A DNA stretch of 64,000 bases, taken from Hyphomicrobiales bacterium. Lineage in GTDB: Bacteria > Pseudomonadota > Alphaproteobacteria > Rhizobiales > Xanthobacteraceae. The translations under genes and the position numbers were made by a program. The notes under the pieces were generated by a model. The model was given only the letters and a program-made list of their open reading frames with translations. It did not search any database and was not told the DNA's origin. Below are positions 23,850 through 31,679 of the stretch, in pieces. Where the stretch lies: assembly GCA_021730985.1 (NCBI GenBank), contig JAKFYI010000015.1:62001-126000 (forward strand), written 5' to 3'. Numbering within the stretch: position 1 is the first letter of the stretch; every line of letters begins with the position of its first letter.

Positions 23850-25133
23850 TCAGACCGTCGCGTGCTCTTTGCCGGCCTGCACCACCAGCGCCTCTTTCGC
23901 GGCTTCCTTGAACGGCTGGTCCGGCGGCAGCACGACGGCGGCGGAGCGGCACTGCTGGTGTTCGCGCGCGATGCCCGGCGGAATCTCGCCCTTTTCCATC
24001 GCCTTCAGCGCGCGCAGCAGGCGATGCCGCGCCATGATGATGCCGTTGTCGGTGGAGACCAGGTTCTCCTTGGTACGGTCGACGACCGGACCCATGCTCT
24101 CCTGCAGCGAGGCGTCCTGCATCGCGATGCCGTAGACGCCGCTGAAGGTGTCGCCGCGCTTCTGCGCGGCGCGGTCGATCAGGTAGTCGTTGTCCTTGTT
24201 CTGCCTCGGACGGAACGTGCCGGGCACATACTCGTTGTGAATGCCCTTGCCCTCGTGCATCGCCGTCAGCTCGTGCTCGGAGAGCGGACGCGTCACCTTG
24301 TAGTCGAAGCTCCAGGCCCAGCAGTTCTCGTCGTCGATCGGAACCCAGAAATGGCCGTGCACCGGATGGTCGGCGCGGGGCGGAATCATCGTAAAGGCCG
24401 GAAGCACGTACTGCGTGACGCGCCAGTAGTAGTGGCCATGTTCGGCGTTGCGGCGGGCGCCGATGTAGAGGCCGCCCGGGCTCTCGACCACCTCGAACAC
24501 CGGCTTCATGTCGCCCATGTTGTACTGGTTGCCCTTCGATCCCTTGAACAACGGATCCTTGTTGAGCTCGCCGGAATGCAGAAACGAGACGTGGCTGGAA
24601 TCGATGCCGCCTTCCATCGCCTGCAGCCAGTTCGATTCCTGCAGCCGCTTCGACGTGAAGCTGCGGTCGGCCGGCACCACGGCGAATTCCCACTCCGGCA
24701 GCGGCGGCTGCATCTCGGGCGGGCCCATGTAGGTCCACAGCACGCCGCCGCGCTCGACCAGCGGGTAGGACTTCAGCTTGATCTTCTTGCAGAAGCCGCT
24801 CTCGGTCGGCTCCGACGGCACCTCGATGCACTGGCCGGTGTGGTCGTACTTCCAGCCGTGATAGGGGCAGCGCAGGCCGTTCTCCTCGTTGCGGCCGAAC
24901 CAGAGCGAGACGCCGCGATGCGCGCAGAACTCGTCGGTTAGCGCATAATTGCCCTGCGTGTCGCGCCAGGCCAGCAGCCGCTCCGACATGAGCTTCACGC
25001 GCACCGGCGGGCATTCGTTCTCGGGCAATTCGGACGCCAGCAGGGCCGGCTGCCAGGACAGGCGGAACATCTTCCCCATCGGCGTGCCCGGGCCGGTCTG
25101 GGTGAGGAGGTCGTTCTGTTCTTTGCGAAGCAT
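23850..25133 (-). CDS. Rieske non-heme iron oxygenase, phthalate-dioxygenase-like
   Basis: 427 residues from ATG at 25133 (GGGAG seven bases upstream; an in-frame ATG at 25187 lacks this). The Rieske 2Fe-2S ligands are C70, H72, C89 and H92 (C-A-H-R-G and C-P-Y-H-G-W). The catalytic iron site reads N-W-L-Q-A-M-E-G-G-I-D-S-S-H-V-S-F-L-H, giving the bridging D178 and ligands H181 and H186. Order and spacing fit single-component alpha subunits such as phthalate 4,5-dioxygenase or vanillate O-demethylase. It needs an electron supply: a Rieske ferredoxin is encoded divergently at 25284, but no reductase is nearby. Substrate probably an aromatic acid. Confidence 0.93.
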   Translation of the reverse strand: MLRKEQNDLLTQTGPGTPMGKMFRLSWQPALLASELPENECPPVRVKLMSERLLAWRDTQGNYALTDEFCAHRGVSLWFGRNEENGLRCPYHGWKYDHTGQCIEVPSEPTESGFCKKIKLKSYPLVERGGVLWTYMGPPEMQPPLPEWEFAVVPADRSFTSKRLQESNWLQAMEGGIDSSHVSFLHSGELNKDPLFKGSKGNQYNMGDMKPVFEVVESPGGLYIGARRNAEHGHYYWRVTQYVLPAFTMIPPRADHPVHGHFWVPIDDENCWAWSFDYKVTRPLSEHELTAMHEGKGIHNEYVPGTFRPRQNKDNDYLIDRAAQKRGDTFSGVYGIAMQDASLQESMGPVVDRTKENLVSTDNGIIMARHRLLRALKAMEKGEIPPGIAREHQQCRSAAVVLPPDQPFKEAAKEALVVQAGKEHATV

Positions 25134-25283
25134 CGAAAGGCTCCCGGATCGTCCCGCCTTGGTGCGCCCGAAACGCAGATTACTCAAGCCTTATCAGGCT
25201 TGTAGCGTTGACCGGGCGGCGAAACCCGTGGTTTATGGTCGCCCTCATCCTACCGTGAAACAGCCCCCAAGAGAACCGCCGCC

Positions 25284-25595
25284 GTGCCCACCCGTCTTGA
25301 ACTCTGCAAGGCCGAAGACGTTGCACCGGGGACCGCGCTGAGGGTCGAGGCGGGTGGCGTGATCGTCGCCGTGTTCCATATCGAAGGCGCGTTCTACGTC
25401 ACCGACGACGCCTGCACCCACGGGCCCGGCTCGCTGTCAGAGGGCTACATCGACGGCGACGTGATCGAGTGCAACTTCCACAACGGCCAGTTCGACATCA
25501 AGACCGGCGAGGTGGTGTCGCCGCCGTGCATGATCCCGGTGAAGACCTATCCGGCCAAAGTCGAAGACGGCGTCGTGGTCATCGAAGTGGATTGA
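25284..25595 (+). CDS. Rieske-type ferredoxin, oxygenase electron donor
   Basis: 103 residues from GTG at 25284. It is a stand-alone Rieske domain of the BphF/NirD type: C44 and H46 in C-T-H-G-P-G and C63 and H66 in C-N-F-H-N-G-Q-F hold the 2Fe-2S cluster. Such ferredoxins pass electrons from a flavin reductase to an oxygenase. It is divergent from the Rieske oxygenase, with 150 bp between the start codons, so a shared control region is likely. A cytosolic location is expected as there is no leader. The partner relation to 23850 is inferred from position. Confidence 0.9.
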   Translation: MPTRLELCKAEDVAPGTALRVEAGGVIVAVFHIEGAFYVTDDACTHGPGSLSEGYIDGDVIECNFHNGQFDIKTGEVVSPPCMIPVKTYPAKVEDGVVVIEVD

Positions 25596-25657
25596 AAGCC
25601 GCTTACGGTAAGCGATAAGTTGTCGATCCGCATACCGCTTCGCCACGAGGAAATGAC

Positions 25658-26251
25658 ATGCGCCGTCCGCTGGTTTCGACCCTGCTTGCCGCCATCGCCA
25701 TCGCGGGCATCAGCACCGCGGCCTTCAGCACTGCGGCTTGGGCGCATCCCGGTCATGGCGGCGGCCTCACGTCCGGCTTCGCCCATCCGTTCACCGGGCT
25801 CGACCACCTGCTGGCGATGATCGCGGTCGGCCTCTGGGCGTCGCAGCTCGGACGGCCCGCGATGTGGACGCTGCCGGTGGTGTTTCCGGCGATGATGGCG
25901 CTCGGCGCGGCGCTGGGCACCGGCGGCGTGGTGCTGCCGTGGATCGAGGCGGGGATCCTGGTTTCGGTGGTGGTGCTCGGCGCGGCCGTGGCGCTGCAGG
26001 TGCAGGCGCCGCTCGCCATCGGCGCGGTGCTGGTCGCGGCCTTCGCCGTGCTGCACGGCTACGTCCACGGCGCGGAACTGCCGTCGGACGGTTCGGCGTG
26101 GCTTTACGGGATCGGTTTTGTGGCGGCGACTTTGATTCTGCACGCGATCGGACTTGCGGCTGGAATCGTGACACAGCGGCCGCTGCTGATGCGCACCGCC
26201 GGCGGCGCGATCGCAGCCACGGGCTTGGTGCTGTTCGTGCTGCACGCCTAG
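25658..26251 (+). CDS. HupE/UreJ-family membrane protein
   Basis: 197 residues. Signal peptide to about A-W-A/H, then the family mark H-P-G-H-G-G near the mature N-terminus and G-F-x-H-P-F-x-G-L-D-H-L-L-A-M; five or six hydrophobic segments follow with conserved H-G and H-G-Y-V-H-G. HupE/UreJ proteins are thought to import nickel or cobalt for hydrogenase or urease. No such enzyme is in the window. GAGGAA precedes the ATG. A 13-base inverted repeat (25601-25613, arms GCTTAC and GTAAGC) lies between the ferredoxin and this gene. It ends 4 bp into the convergent ABC gene. Confidence 0.9.
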   Translation: MRRPLVSTLLAAIAIAGISTAAFSTAAWAHPGHGGGLTSGFAHPFTGLDHLLAMIAVGLWASQLGRPAMWTLPVVFPAMMALGAALGTGGVVLPWIEAGILVSVVVLGAAVALQVQAPLAIGAVLVAAFAVLHGYVHGAELPSDGSAWLYGIGFVAATLILHAIGLAAGIVTQRPLLMRTAGGAIAATGLVLFVLHA

Positions 26252-27987
26252 GCCGTTTGTCCTCTCGTCTCTTTCAGCGAACTGCCGGTTGCCGCGAGAC
26301 TTGGCACCATGACGCGGCCGTGCAAGTCGGCCAGCGTCTCGAAGCGGCTTGCCGATACGATGATGGTGTCCGGCAGCTTTTGCATCACGGCCGCGAGCAA
26401 CGCCCGGGTGTGGCCGCCTTGCGTCAGCGCATCGGCGTCGTCGATCAGCAGCACCGCGGGTTTGAGAATCAACGCACGGGCCAGGCCGACAAGCTGCTGG
26501 TCGCCGGCAGACAGAACGGTGCTCCATTCCGACACTTCGTCGAGCCGCGTGGCGAGGTGGCCAAGGCCGACCGCGTGCATCGCTGCGAGAATGTCGGCAT
26601 CGCTCACATCGTCGGCGACGCGCGGCACCGCCAGTGCCTGGCGCAGCGACCCGAGCGGAAAATAGGGCCTCGCGGGCAGCGTCAGGGTTCGCGCTCCATC
26701 CGGGATACGGATCTCTCCCGCGCCGAACGGCCACAGCCCCATCGCCGCGCGGAACAGCGTCGATTTGCCGGTGCCGGACGCGCCCGTGATCAGCATCCGC
26801 TCGCCGGGCGCCAGGTCCGTATTCGGAATCGCCGCGATCGGCTCGCCGCCGGCGCGGCGCAGTTCGACACCGCCTAGCGACAGGCGTGTGGCTTGCTCCG
26901 GCACGATCGTGAGCGCAGCATTTGGAAGCTCGATCCGATCCGAGCGCCGCAGCGCCAGTTCAAGCTGCCAGACGCGGTCGAGCGCCGCCTTCCATTCCGC
27001 GATCTTGCTGTAGGAGTTGACGAAGTAGGACAGCGAACTCTCCACCCGCTGAAACGCGGCCGCCGCCTGCACCAGCACGCCGAGCGGGACCGCGCCGATC
27101 ATGTAGGCCGGGGCAATCACCAGCGTCGGGAACACCAGTGAGACATGGCTGTAGCCATAGGTGAATCCGGTGAGCCGCGACTGCACGCCGGCCAGCCTTG
27201 TCCAGTTTTCAATCAGCGCGCCGATGCGCCGGCCGATCTCGGCGCGTTCCACCGGTTCCGCGCGCAGCAACGCGACCTCCTCGGAATGGTCGGTGACGCG
27301 CGCCGTGGCATAGCGCAGGTCGGCTTCGCGGCGCTGCTGGTTGAAATTGAGGGGGATCAGGCGCCGTCCGACGAAATGCGCGATCAGCGTGCCGATGCCG
27401 GCGTAGCAGAGCGCGATCAGCACTAGATAGCCGGGGAACGACAGGTCCACTCCGAACAGCGGCATAGGTGTCGTCGCCGACATGCCCCAGAGAATCACCG
27501 TGAACGAGACCAGCATCACCACCACGCCGACCAGGCCGCTGCCGATCTCGTAGGTCTTCTGGATCAGAACGCCGATGTCGTTGGCGATGCGCAGGTGGAT
27601 GTTGTCGATGTTGGGATCGGCGAAGCGCACGCGATAGTGCCGGCCCTCCGCCATCCAGAGGCCGACGTATCGTTCGGTCATCCAGCGCCGCCAGCGCATC
27701 TGGAAATGCTGGCCCACCCAGTACATTCCCATCCCAATCAGGATGTTGCCCGCAACGATCAGGCCGAACAGCATCAGTTCGGCGCGCAGCCTGTCCCAGT
27801 CGCGTGCTTCGAGCGCGTTGAAGAACCGGCCCTGCCATTGATTGGTGACGACCGCGATGTAGACGAGAGCAAACTCCGCCGCGATCACGCCGGCCAGCAG
27901 CGCGCGGCCGCGCCAGCGATCCTCCGAGCGAAAATACGGCAACGCGAGCGTGGCCATCGACCGCAGCGCCAGCACGAAATCCTTCAT
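26248..27987 (-). CDS. ABC permease-ATPase, SbmA/BacA-YddA type, degenerate ATPase motifs
   Basis: 579 residues: an N-terminal SbmA/BacA-like membrane domain with about six helices (residues 10-330) and a C-terminal ATPase. Walker A is intact (G-A-S-G-T-G-K-S-T, about residue 398). The signature reads L-S-A-G-D-Q-Q in place of L-S-G-G-E-Q-Q. Walker B ends L-L-I-D-D-A-D, with Asp where the catalytic Glu is expected, and the usual T-S-A-L-D D-loop is missing. The H-loop position reads V-S-A-S-R-F rather than G-H-R. Family members export or import peptides, and BacA-type proteins matter for symbiosis and very-long-chain lipid traits. ATP binding is likely; hydrolysis may be weak (inference). Confidence 0.88.
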   Translation of the reverse strand: MKDFVLALRSMATLALPYFRSEDRWRGRALLAGVIAAEFALVYIAVVTNQWQGRFFNALEARDWDRLRAELMLFGLIVAGNILIGMGMYWVGQHFQMRWRRWMTERYVGLWMAEGRHYRVRFADPNIDNIHLRIANDIGVLIQKTYEIGSGLVGVVVMLVSFTVILWGMSATTPMPLFGVDLSFPGYLVLIALCYAGIGTLIAHFVGRRLIPLNFNQQRREADLRYATARVTDHSEEVALLRAEPVERAEIGRRIGALIENWTRLAGVQSRLTGFTYGYSHVSLVFPTLVIAPAYMIGAVPLGVLVQAAAAFQRVESSLSYFVNSYSKIAEWKAALDRVWQLELALRRSDRIELPNAALTIVPEQATRLSLGGVELRRAGGEPIAAIPNTDLAPGERMLITGASGTGKSTLFRAAMGLWPFGAGEIRIPDGARTLTLPARPYFPLGSLRQALAVPRVADDVSDADILAAMHAVGLGHLATRLDEVSEWSTVLSAGDQQLVGLARALILKPAVLLIDDADALTQGGHTRALLAAVMQKLPDTIIVSASRFETLADLHGRVMVPSLAATGSSLKETRGQTA

Positions 27988-28047
27988 GGCGTTCCCCCTG
28001 CGCGCTCAGTAGAGCATGCCGCGGCGGGGCGATGACAGCGCCGGCGT

Positions 28048-29550
28048 TCAGGCTTGCGGCGGGACCGCGCCCGGAAAGATCAGCGATTTGATCACCACGG
28101 GTACGGCGCCGGAGGCATCCAGCATCGCGCCGATATCGATGTAGTCGAATTCCTTCAGCTCCAGTCCGTCGATCGACACGATCGCGTTGCCGATCTTCAT
28201 TTCCTCGCGCAGGTGTATGCCGATCAACCCGCCGACATCGCCGTCACCGGCCAGGATCAGCGGCTGGTTGCGCGCAAGGCCATCGCGCAGACCGTCGGCG
28301 ACGCCGCGGCAGAACGCATCGAGCCGCTGGAACGTCGCCGAGCCGCGCCACGGCACGAACAGTGCGACCGGCACTTCACCGGAGGCGAGATCGAGCCGCT
28401 TCAGCATGGTCTGGATCGCACGCGACACCGCGTTGGGGTCAATCGTTTCGTCGTCCAGCGGCATCGCGGGCGCGATCACCGGCACGTTGCGCAGCGGCAG
28501 CGCCTCAAGCGGCGAGACGTAGATCGTGCTGCCGCTGAGCTGGATGGTGTACTGCGAGGCGCCGACCACGGTGGCGCGGATGCCTTCGAGCGGCGCTTCG
28601 AGGTTGGAGCAGAACGTCTCGACGCGGGCGCGGATTTCAGCCGCCAGCAGCGGGCCGAGATCGCCGAACTTCTTGGTCTCGGTGCCGTAGATGAACTCCG
28701 ACACGCCGCCTGAGAACTGGATGGCGCCGATCGTTCCGCGATAGGCGAGGGGATCGGTGCGCAGCAGGCTGCGGCCTTGCGCGGCCGGCGCGCCACCCTC
28801 CATCGCCTCGAACAGGCGATCCGCCATCAGGCTCGCGACCGCGCGGCCCTGATCGAGCGTGAGCATCCCGCCCACCGTGACGTCGATGCCGAGCTCCGCG
28901 GCGTAGCGCCGGCCGGCTTCCTCGACACGAAGAATTTTGCCGTCGGGCGCGAGACATATCAGCCGCGCGCCGACATCGAGGGCGGCAAGGTCCGCCACCT
29001 TGCCCTCAACGCAGACCGCGATCTTCGACGTGCCGCCGCCCACATCGACGTTCATTACCGTCATCTCGTCGCGGATCGAGCGCGCCACCGCGCCGGAGCC
29101 GTAAGCCGCCATGATGGTTTCGAGGCTGTCGCCGGCCGATACCGCCACCAGCTTGCCGGCCTGGCGGGCGAACAGCTCGCCGATCGCGCGCGCGTTGCTG
29201 CGGCGCACCGCGACGCCGGTGAGGATCAGCGCGCCGGTGTCGATCTCGTCAGGATCGACCTTGGCGTCGATGTATTCCTGTTTGATGAAGGCGCCGAGCG
29301 CTTCGGCGTCGATGGTCTCGCCCTCGGAATAGGGCGTCAGCAGAATGTCGGAGCCGTAGAACGTCTCGCGCTCGCTTACCACGTAGCGGCTGTCGAGCCG
29401 CTCCAGCACGATGCGCGAGAACACCAGATGCGAGGTCGATGAGCCGATATCGACGCCGACGGTCAGCAGGACGATCTCGTCCTCGCCCTCCAGCGTGCGG
29501 CCGGTCGAGGAGAAGAAAACGCGGCCGCCGTGGTCGTCCTGTTCGGACAT
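28048..29550 (-). CDS. EutA-like ASKHA-fold protein (ethanolamine ammonia-lyase reactivase family)
   Basis: 500 residues. Two phosphate-binding loops of the actin/Hsp70/hexokinase fold are visible: V-D-I-G-S-S-T-S (residues 33-40) and V-D-V-G-G-G-T-S-K, plus I-Q-F-S-G-G-V-S-E-F-I. Length and the order G-A-L-I-L-T-G, A-R-A-I-G-E-L-F and A-V-S-A-G-D-S-L-E match EutA, which exchanges damaged adenosylcobalamin in ethanolamine ammonia-lyase. No eutB, eutC or other eut gene is in the window. It ends 60 bp before the ABC gene on the same strand and starts 1 bp... directly upstream of it lies the antitoxin stop at 29551. Role here unknown; a reactivase for another B12 enzyme is possible. Confidence 0.85.
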   Translation of the reverse strand: MSEQDDHGGRVFFSSTGRTLEGEDEIVLLTVGVDIGSSTSHLVFSRIVLERLDSRYVVSERETFYGSDILLTPYSEGETIDAEALGAFIKQEYIDAKVDPDEIDTGALILTGVAVRRSNARAIGELFARQAGKLVAVSAGDSLETIMAAYGSGAVARSIRDEMTVMNVDVGGGTSKIAVCVEGKVADLAALDVGARLICLAPDGKILRVEEAGRRYAAELGIDVTVGGMLTLDQGRAVASLMADRLFEAMEGGAPAAQGRSLLRTDPLAYRGTIGAIQFSGGVSEFIYGTETKKFGDLGPLLAAEIRARVETFCSNLEAPLEGIRATVVGASQYTIQLSGSTIYVSPLEALPLRNVPVIAPAMPLDDETIDPNAVSRAIQTMLKRLDLASGEVPVALFVPWRGSATFQRLDAFCRGVADGLRDGLARNQPLILAGDGDVGGLIGIHLREEMKIGNAIVSIDGLELKEFDYIDIGAMLDASGAVPVVIKSLIFPGAVPPQA

Positions 29551-29868
29551 TCAGGCCGCCGCCCGGCGCTTCCTTCGCTGCCGCGGTGTTGCGGGACGAG
29601 CAGAGAGCGTGAGACCCATAGCGTGAAGCACGCGCATAACGGTGCCGAACTCCGGATTGCCGGATTCGCCAAGAGCCTTGTAGAGACTTTCGCGGTTCAG
29701 ACCGGCGCTCTTCGCAATCTCGCCCATGCCGCGGGCACGGGCGACCAGCCCCAACGCATCTCGCACAAAGTCCGCGTCGCCGGACTCAAGAGCTGCTGCG
29801 ATATATGCGGCCTGCCGTTCCTCGCTGTCGAGATAAACGGTGGCGTCAAATCGTGTCGTCTTCGTCAC
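29551..29868 (-). CDS. HigA-type addiction-module antidote (HTH)
   Basis: 105 residues from GTG at 29868, with GGAAGG eight bases upstream and four-base overlap with the toxin gene. The helix-turn-helix reads M-G-E-I-A-K-S-A-G-L-N-R-E-S-L-Y-K-A-L, followed by N-P-E-F-G-T-V-M-R-V-L, matching the putative antidote family paired with RelE/ParE-like killers. It should bind its toxin and, through the HTH, the palindrome in the operon promoter (30170-30185). The C-terminus ends in a basic tail. It is the only recognisable DNA-binding regulator in the window. The stop lies against the EutA-like gene. Confidence 0.9.
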   Translation of the reverse strand: MTKTTRFDATVYLDSEERQAAYIAAALESGDADFVRDALGLVARARGMGEIAKSAGLNRESLYKALGESGNPEFGTVMRVLHAMGLTLSARPATPRQRRKRRAAA

Positions 29869-30158
29869 AACAATCCTTCCGCCAGTTCCTGGGCTCGCCC
29901 GATATCCTGCCGCTGCGTGCGTTTGTCCCCGGCGCACAGCAGCACCACGATCGCCGGTCCTTTGTACACGAAGTAAACCCGATAGCCTGGGCCATACGCG
30001 ATCCGCATTTCCATGACGCCCTTACCGACGCTTCGAGTGTCGCCAGCATTTCCCACTTCCATTCGGCGGATACGGGCCACGATTCGGGCAGCGGCGTTGG
30101 CGTCCTTCAGGCGGTGCAGCCAATTCGCGAATTCAACCGTCTGGCGCACCTCGGTCAT
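29865..30158 (-). CDS. RelE/ParE-superfamily toxin (HigB-like killer protein)
   Basis: 97 residues from ATG at 30158; a longer frame to 30194 would run through the promoter. Family marks: T-V-E-F-A-N-W-L, the basic R-I-V-A-R-I-R-R-M-E, G-D-T-R-S-V-G-K-G-V-M-E-M-R, then G-P-G-Y-R-V-Y-F and L-L-C-A-G-D-K-R-T-Q. These are ribosome-dependent mRNA interferases or gyrase poisons. Toxin-first order, four-base overlap with the antitoxin and a dedicated promoter are typical of the HigBA layout. The promoter faces away from the receptor gene at 30259. Confidence 0.9.
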   Translation of the reverse strand: MTEVRQTVEFANWLHRLKDANAAARIVARIRRMEVGNAGDTRSVGKGVMEMRIAYGPGYRVYFVYKGPAIVVLLCAGDKRTQRQDIGRAQELAEGLL

Positions 30159-30166
30159 CGCAAGAT

Positions 30167-30194
30167 ATTGTAGCCTATGGGCTACTTGTGTCAA
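30167..30194 (-). promoter_or_regulatory. Toxin-antitoxin promoter with palindromic operator
   Basis: On the minus strand TTGACA (30194-30189) and TACAAT (30172-30167) are separated by 16 bp, a near-consensus sigma-70 promoter. The spacer contains the perfect 16-bp palindrome GTAGCC-CATA-GGCTAC (30170-30185), which overlaps the -10 box and is placed to block RNA polymerase. The toxin ATG is 9 bp downstream of the -10, so transcripts may be leaderless or nearly so, or the true start is slightly further inside. Confidence 0.72.
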
Positions 30195-30258
30195 GCCACG
30201 CGTTGACAGTCAACGGGAATCTGGCGCTCATAGTAGGAGTTCTGCCGGACTGACTGCC

Positions 30259-31272
30259 ATGAAGTTCGCCGCCCTCATGCTCTCCGCACTGCTCGCCGCA
30301 TGGCCGGGCGCGGCCGGGAGCCAGCAATCGGTCGAGGATTTCTACCGCGGCAAGAAGATCGACTTGATCATCGGCTATTCGCCGGGCGGCACCTATGATC
30401 TCTACGCGCGTCTGGTCGCACGCCATCTCGGCAACTACATCCCCGGCAAGCCGCTGATCGTGCCGCGCAACATGCCGGGCGCCGGCAGCCGCGCCGCCGC
30501 GACCTGGGTGTTCAACGTCGCGCCACGCGACGGCACCGTGCTGGCGACCGCCGATCAATCGCTCGCTCTGCAGCAGGCGGCCGGCGACAAGCGGATAAAC
30601 TTCGACATCACCAAATTCATCTACATCGGAAATCCGAACACCGAGAACAACACCACCGCGACGTGGCACGCCTCGGGCATCAAGACCATCGACGATGCCA
30701 AGGGCCGCGAGGTGACGATGGGCGCGACCGGCGGTTCGACGTCGTCGCAATACCCCAAGGCGATGAACGCGCTGCTCGGCACCCGTTTCCGTATCATCCT
30801 CGGCTATCCCGGCGGCAACGACATCAACCTGGCGATGGAGCGCGGCGAGGTCGATGGCCGCGGCTCGAACTCGTGGGCGTCATGGAAGGCGACGCGCGCG
30901 CACTGGCTCGCCGAGAACAAAATCAACATCCTGGTGCAGATCGGACTGAAGAAGGTACCGGACCTGCCGGGTGTGCCGCTGCTCCTGGAGCTTGGAAACA
31001 ATGCCGACGACCGTTCGCTGCTGCGGCTGTTGTCGGCATCGACGGCGGTCGGGCGGCCGATCTTCACCACGCCCGGCGTTCCGGCCGAGCGCGTCGAGGC
31101 GCTGCGCAAGGCGTTCGAGGCGATGGTAGGTGACCCGGCGTTCGTGGAGCAGGCGAAGAAGGAGAATTTTGATATCGACCCGGTGTCGGGTGTTGCGTTG
31201 CAAAACCTGGTTTCCGAAATTGTCGCCGTGCCCGCCGCGCAGACCGAGCGGCTCAGAAAGATCATTGAGTAG
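30259..31272 (+). CDS. TTT receptor, second clade (FYKGK type)
   Basis: 337 residues from ATG at 30259. Signal peptide MKFAALMLSALLAAWPGA to AGSQ/Q, then E-D-F-Y-R-G-K-K-I-D-L-I-I-G-Y-S-P-G-G-T-Y-D-L-Y-A-R-L, I-P-G-K-P-L-I-V-P-R-N-M-P-G-A-G-S and G-Y-P-G-G-N-D-I-N-L-A-M-E-R-G-E-V-D-G. It belongs with 12820 and 22090. It is divergent from the toxin-antitoxin operon (100 bp) and convergent with the LprI-like gene. TTGACAGTCAA at 30204-30214 upstream is a short palindrome but no good -10 follows. The ligand is unknown. Confidence 0.9.
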   Translation: MKFAALMLSALLAAWPGAAGSQQSVEDFYRGKKIDLIIGYSPGGTYDLYARLVARHLGNYIPGKPLIVPRNMPGAGSRAAATWVFNVAPRDGTVLATADQSLALQQAAGDKRINFDITKFIYIGNPNTENNTTATWHASGIKTIDDAKGREVTMGATGGSTSSQYPKAMNALLGTRFRIILGYPGGNDINLAMERGEVDGRGSNSWASWKATRAHWLAENKINILVQIGLKKVPDLPGVPLLLELGNNADDRSLLRLLSASTAVGRPIFTTPGVPAERVEALRKAFEAMVGDPAFVEQAKKENFDIDPVSGVALQNLVSEIVAVPAAQTERLRKIIE

Positions 31273-31307
31273 TTGCGCGCCGGTTGCTTCGGCGTGAAGC
31301 GCCGTCG

Positions 31308-31679
31308 CTATGGATTGTCGATCATCCGCTGCAGTTCCGCGGCGCGCGCCTGGTTCAGCTTAATGCGGCACCGGTCCCAGTAAACGCCGAAGCCCGATCC
31401 GCCCTTCGATTCGAAGGTATCGACGCGGCAGGATGCTTCGCGCCAAGCCAGCCATTTCTGCTGGCCATCGGTCATCAGACGGTGTAGCGCGGGCTCGTCC
31501 TTGCGATGCCGCACGGCAAGCACGCGCAGCCTTTGCTGCACGTCCGCTTCAGACGTCTTGAACTGCTCGCGCCAGCAAGCGGTGAACTGGGGATCCTTCG
31601 CGGCGTGCTGGCAGGGATCGTCGGCCGCCCCGGCCGGACAAGCCAGGGCGGCGAGCAGCAACGCAGCAAAGGTGCGCAT
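31308..31679 (-). CDS. LprI-like/DUF1311 secreted protein
   Basis: 123 residues with signal peptide MRTFAALLLAALACPAGA to GAA/D. The mature part has the DUF1311 pattern: paired cysteines (D-P-C and T-A-C-W), a charged helix, Q-Q-K-W-L-A-W-R-E-A-S-C and W-D-R-C. LprI of Mycobacterium inhibits lysozyme; most relatives are uncharacterised periplasmic proteins. The start overlaps the amidohydrolase stop by one base (TGATG), so the two genes are translationally coupled, which is odd for a catabolic enzyme and a secreted protein. Confidence 0.85.
   Translation of the reverse strand: MRTFAALLLAALACPAGAADDPCQHAAKDPQFTACWREQFKTSEADVQQRLRVLAVRHRKDEPALHRLMTDGQQKWLAWREASCRVDTFESKGGSGFGVYWDRCRIKLNQARAAELQRMIDNP

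Noticed and set aside
30204-30214. TTGACAGTCAA as a promoter -35 for the receptor at 30259
   Set aside because: No convincing -10 box at the correct spacing; noted only as a short palindrome.
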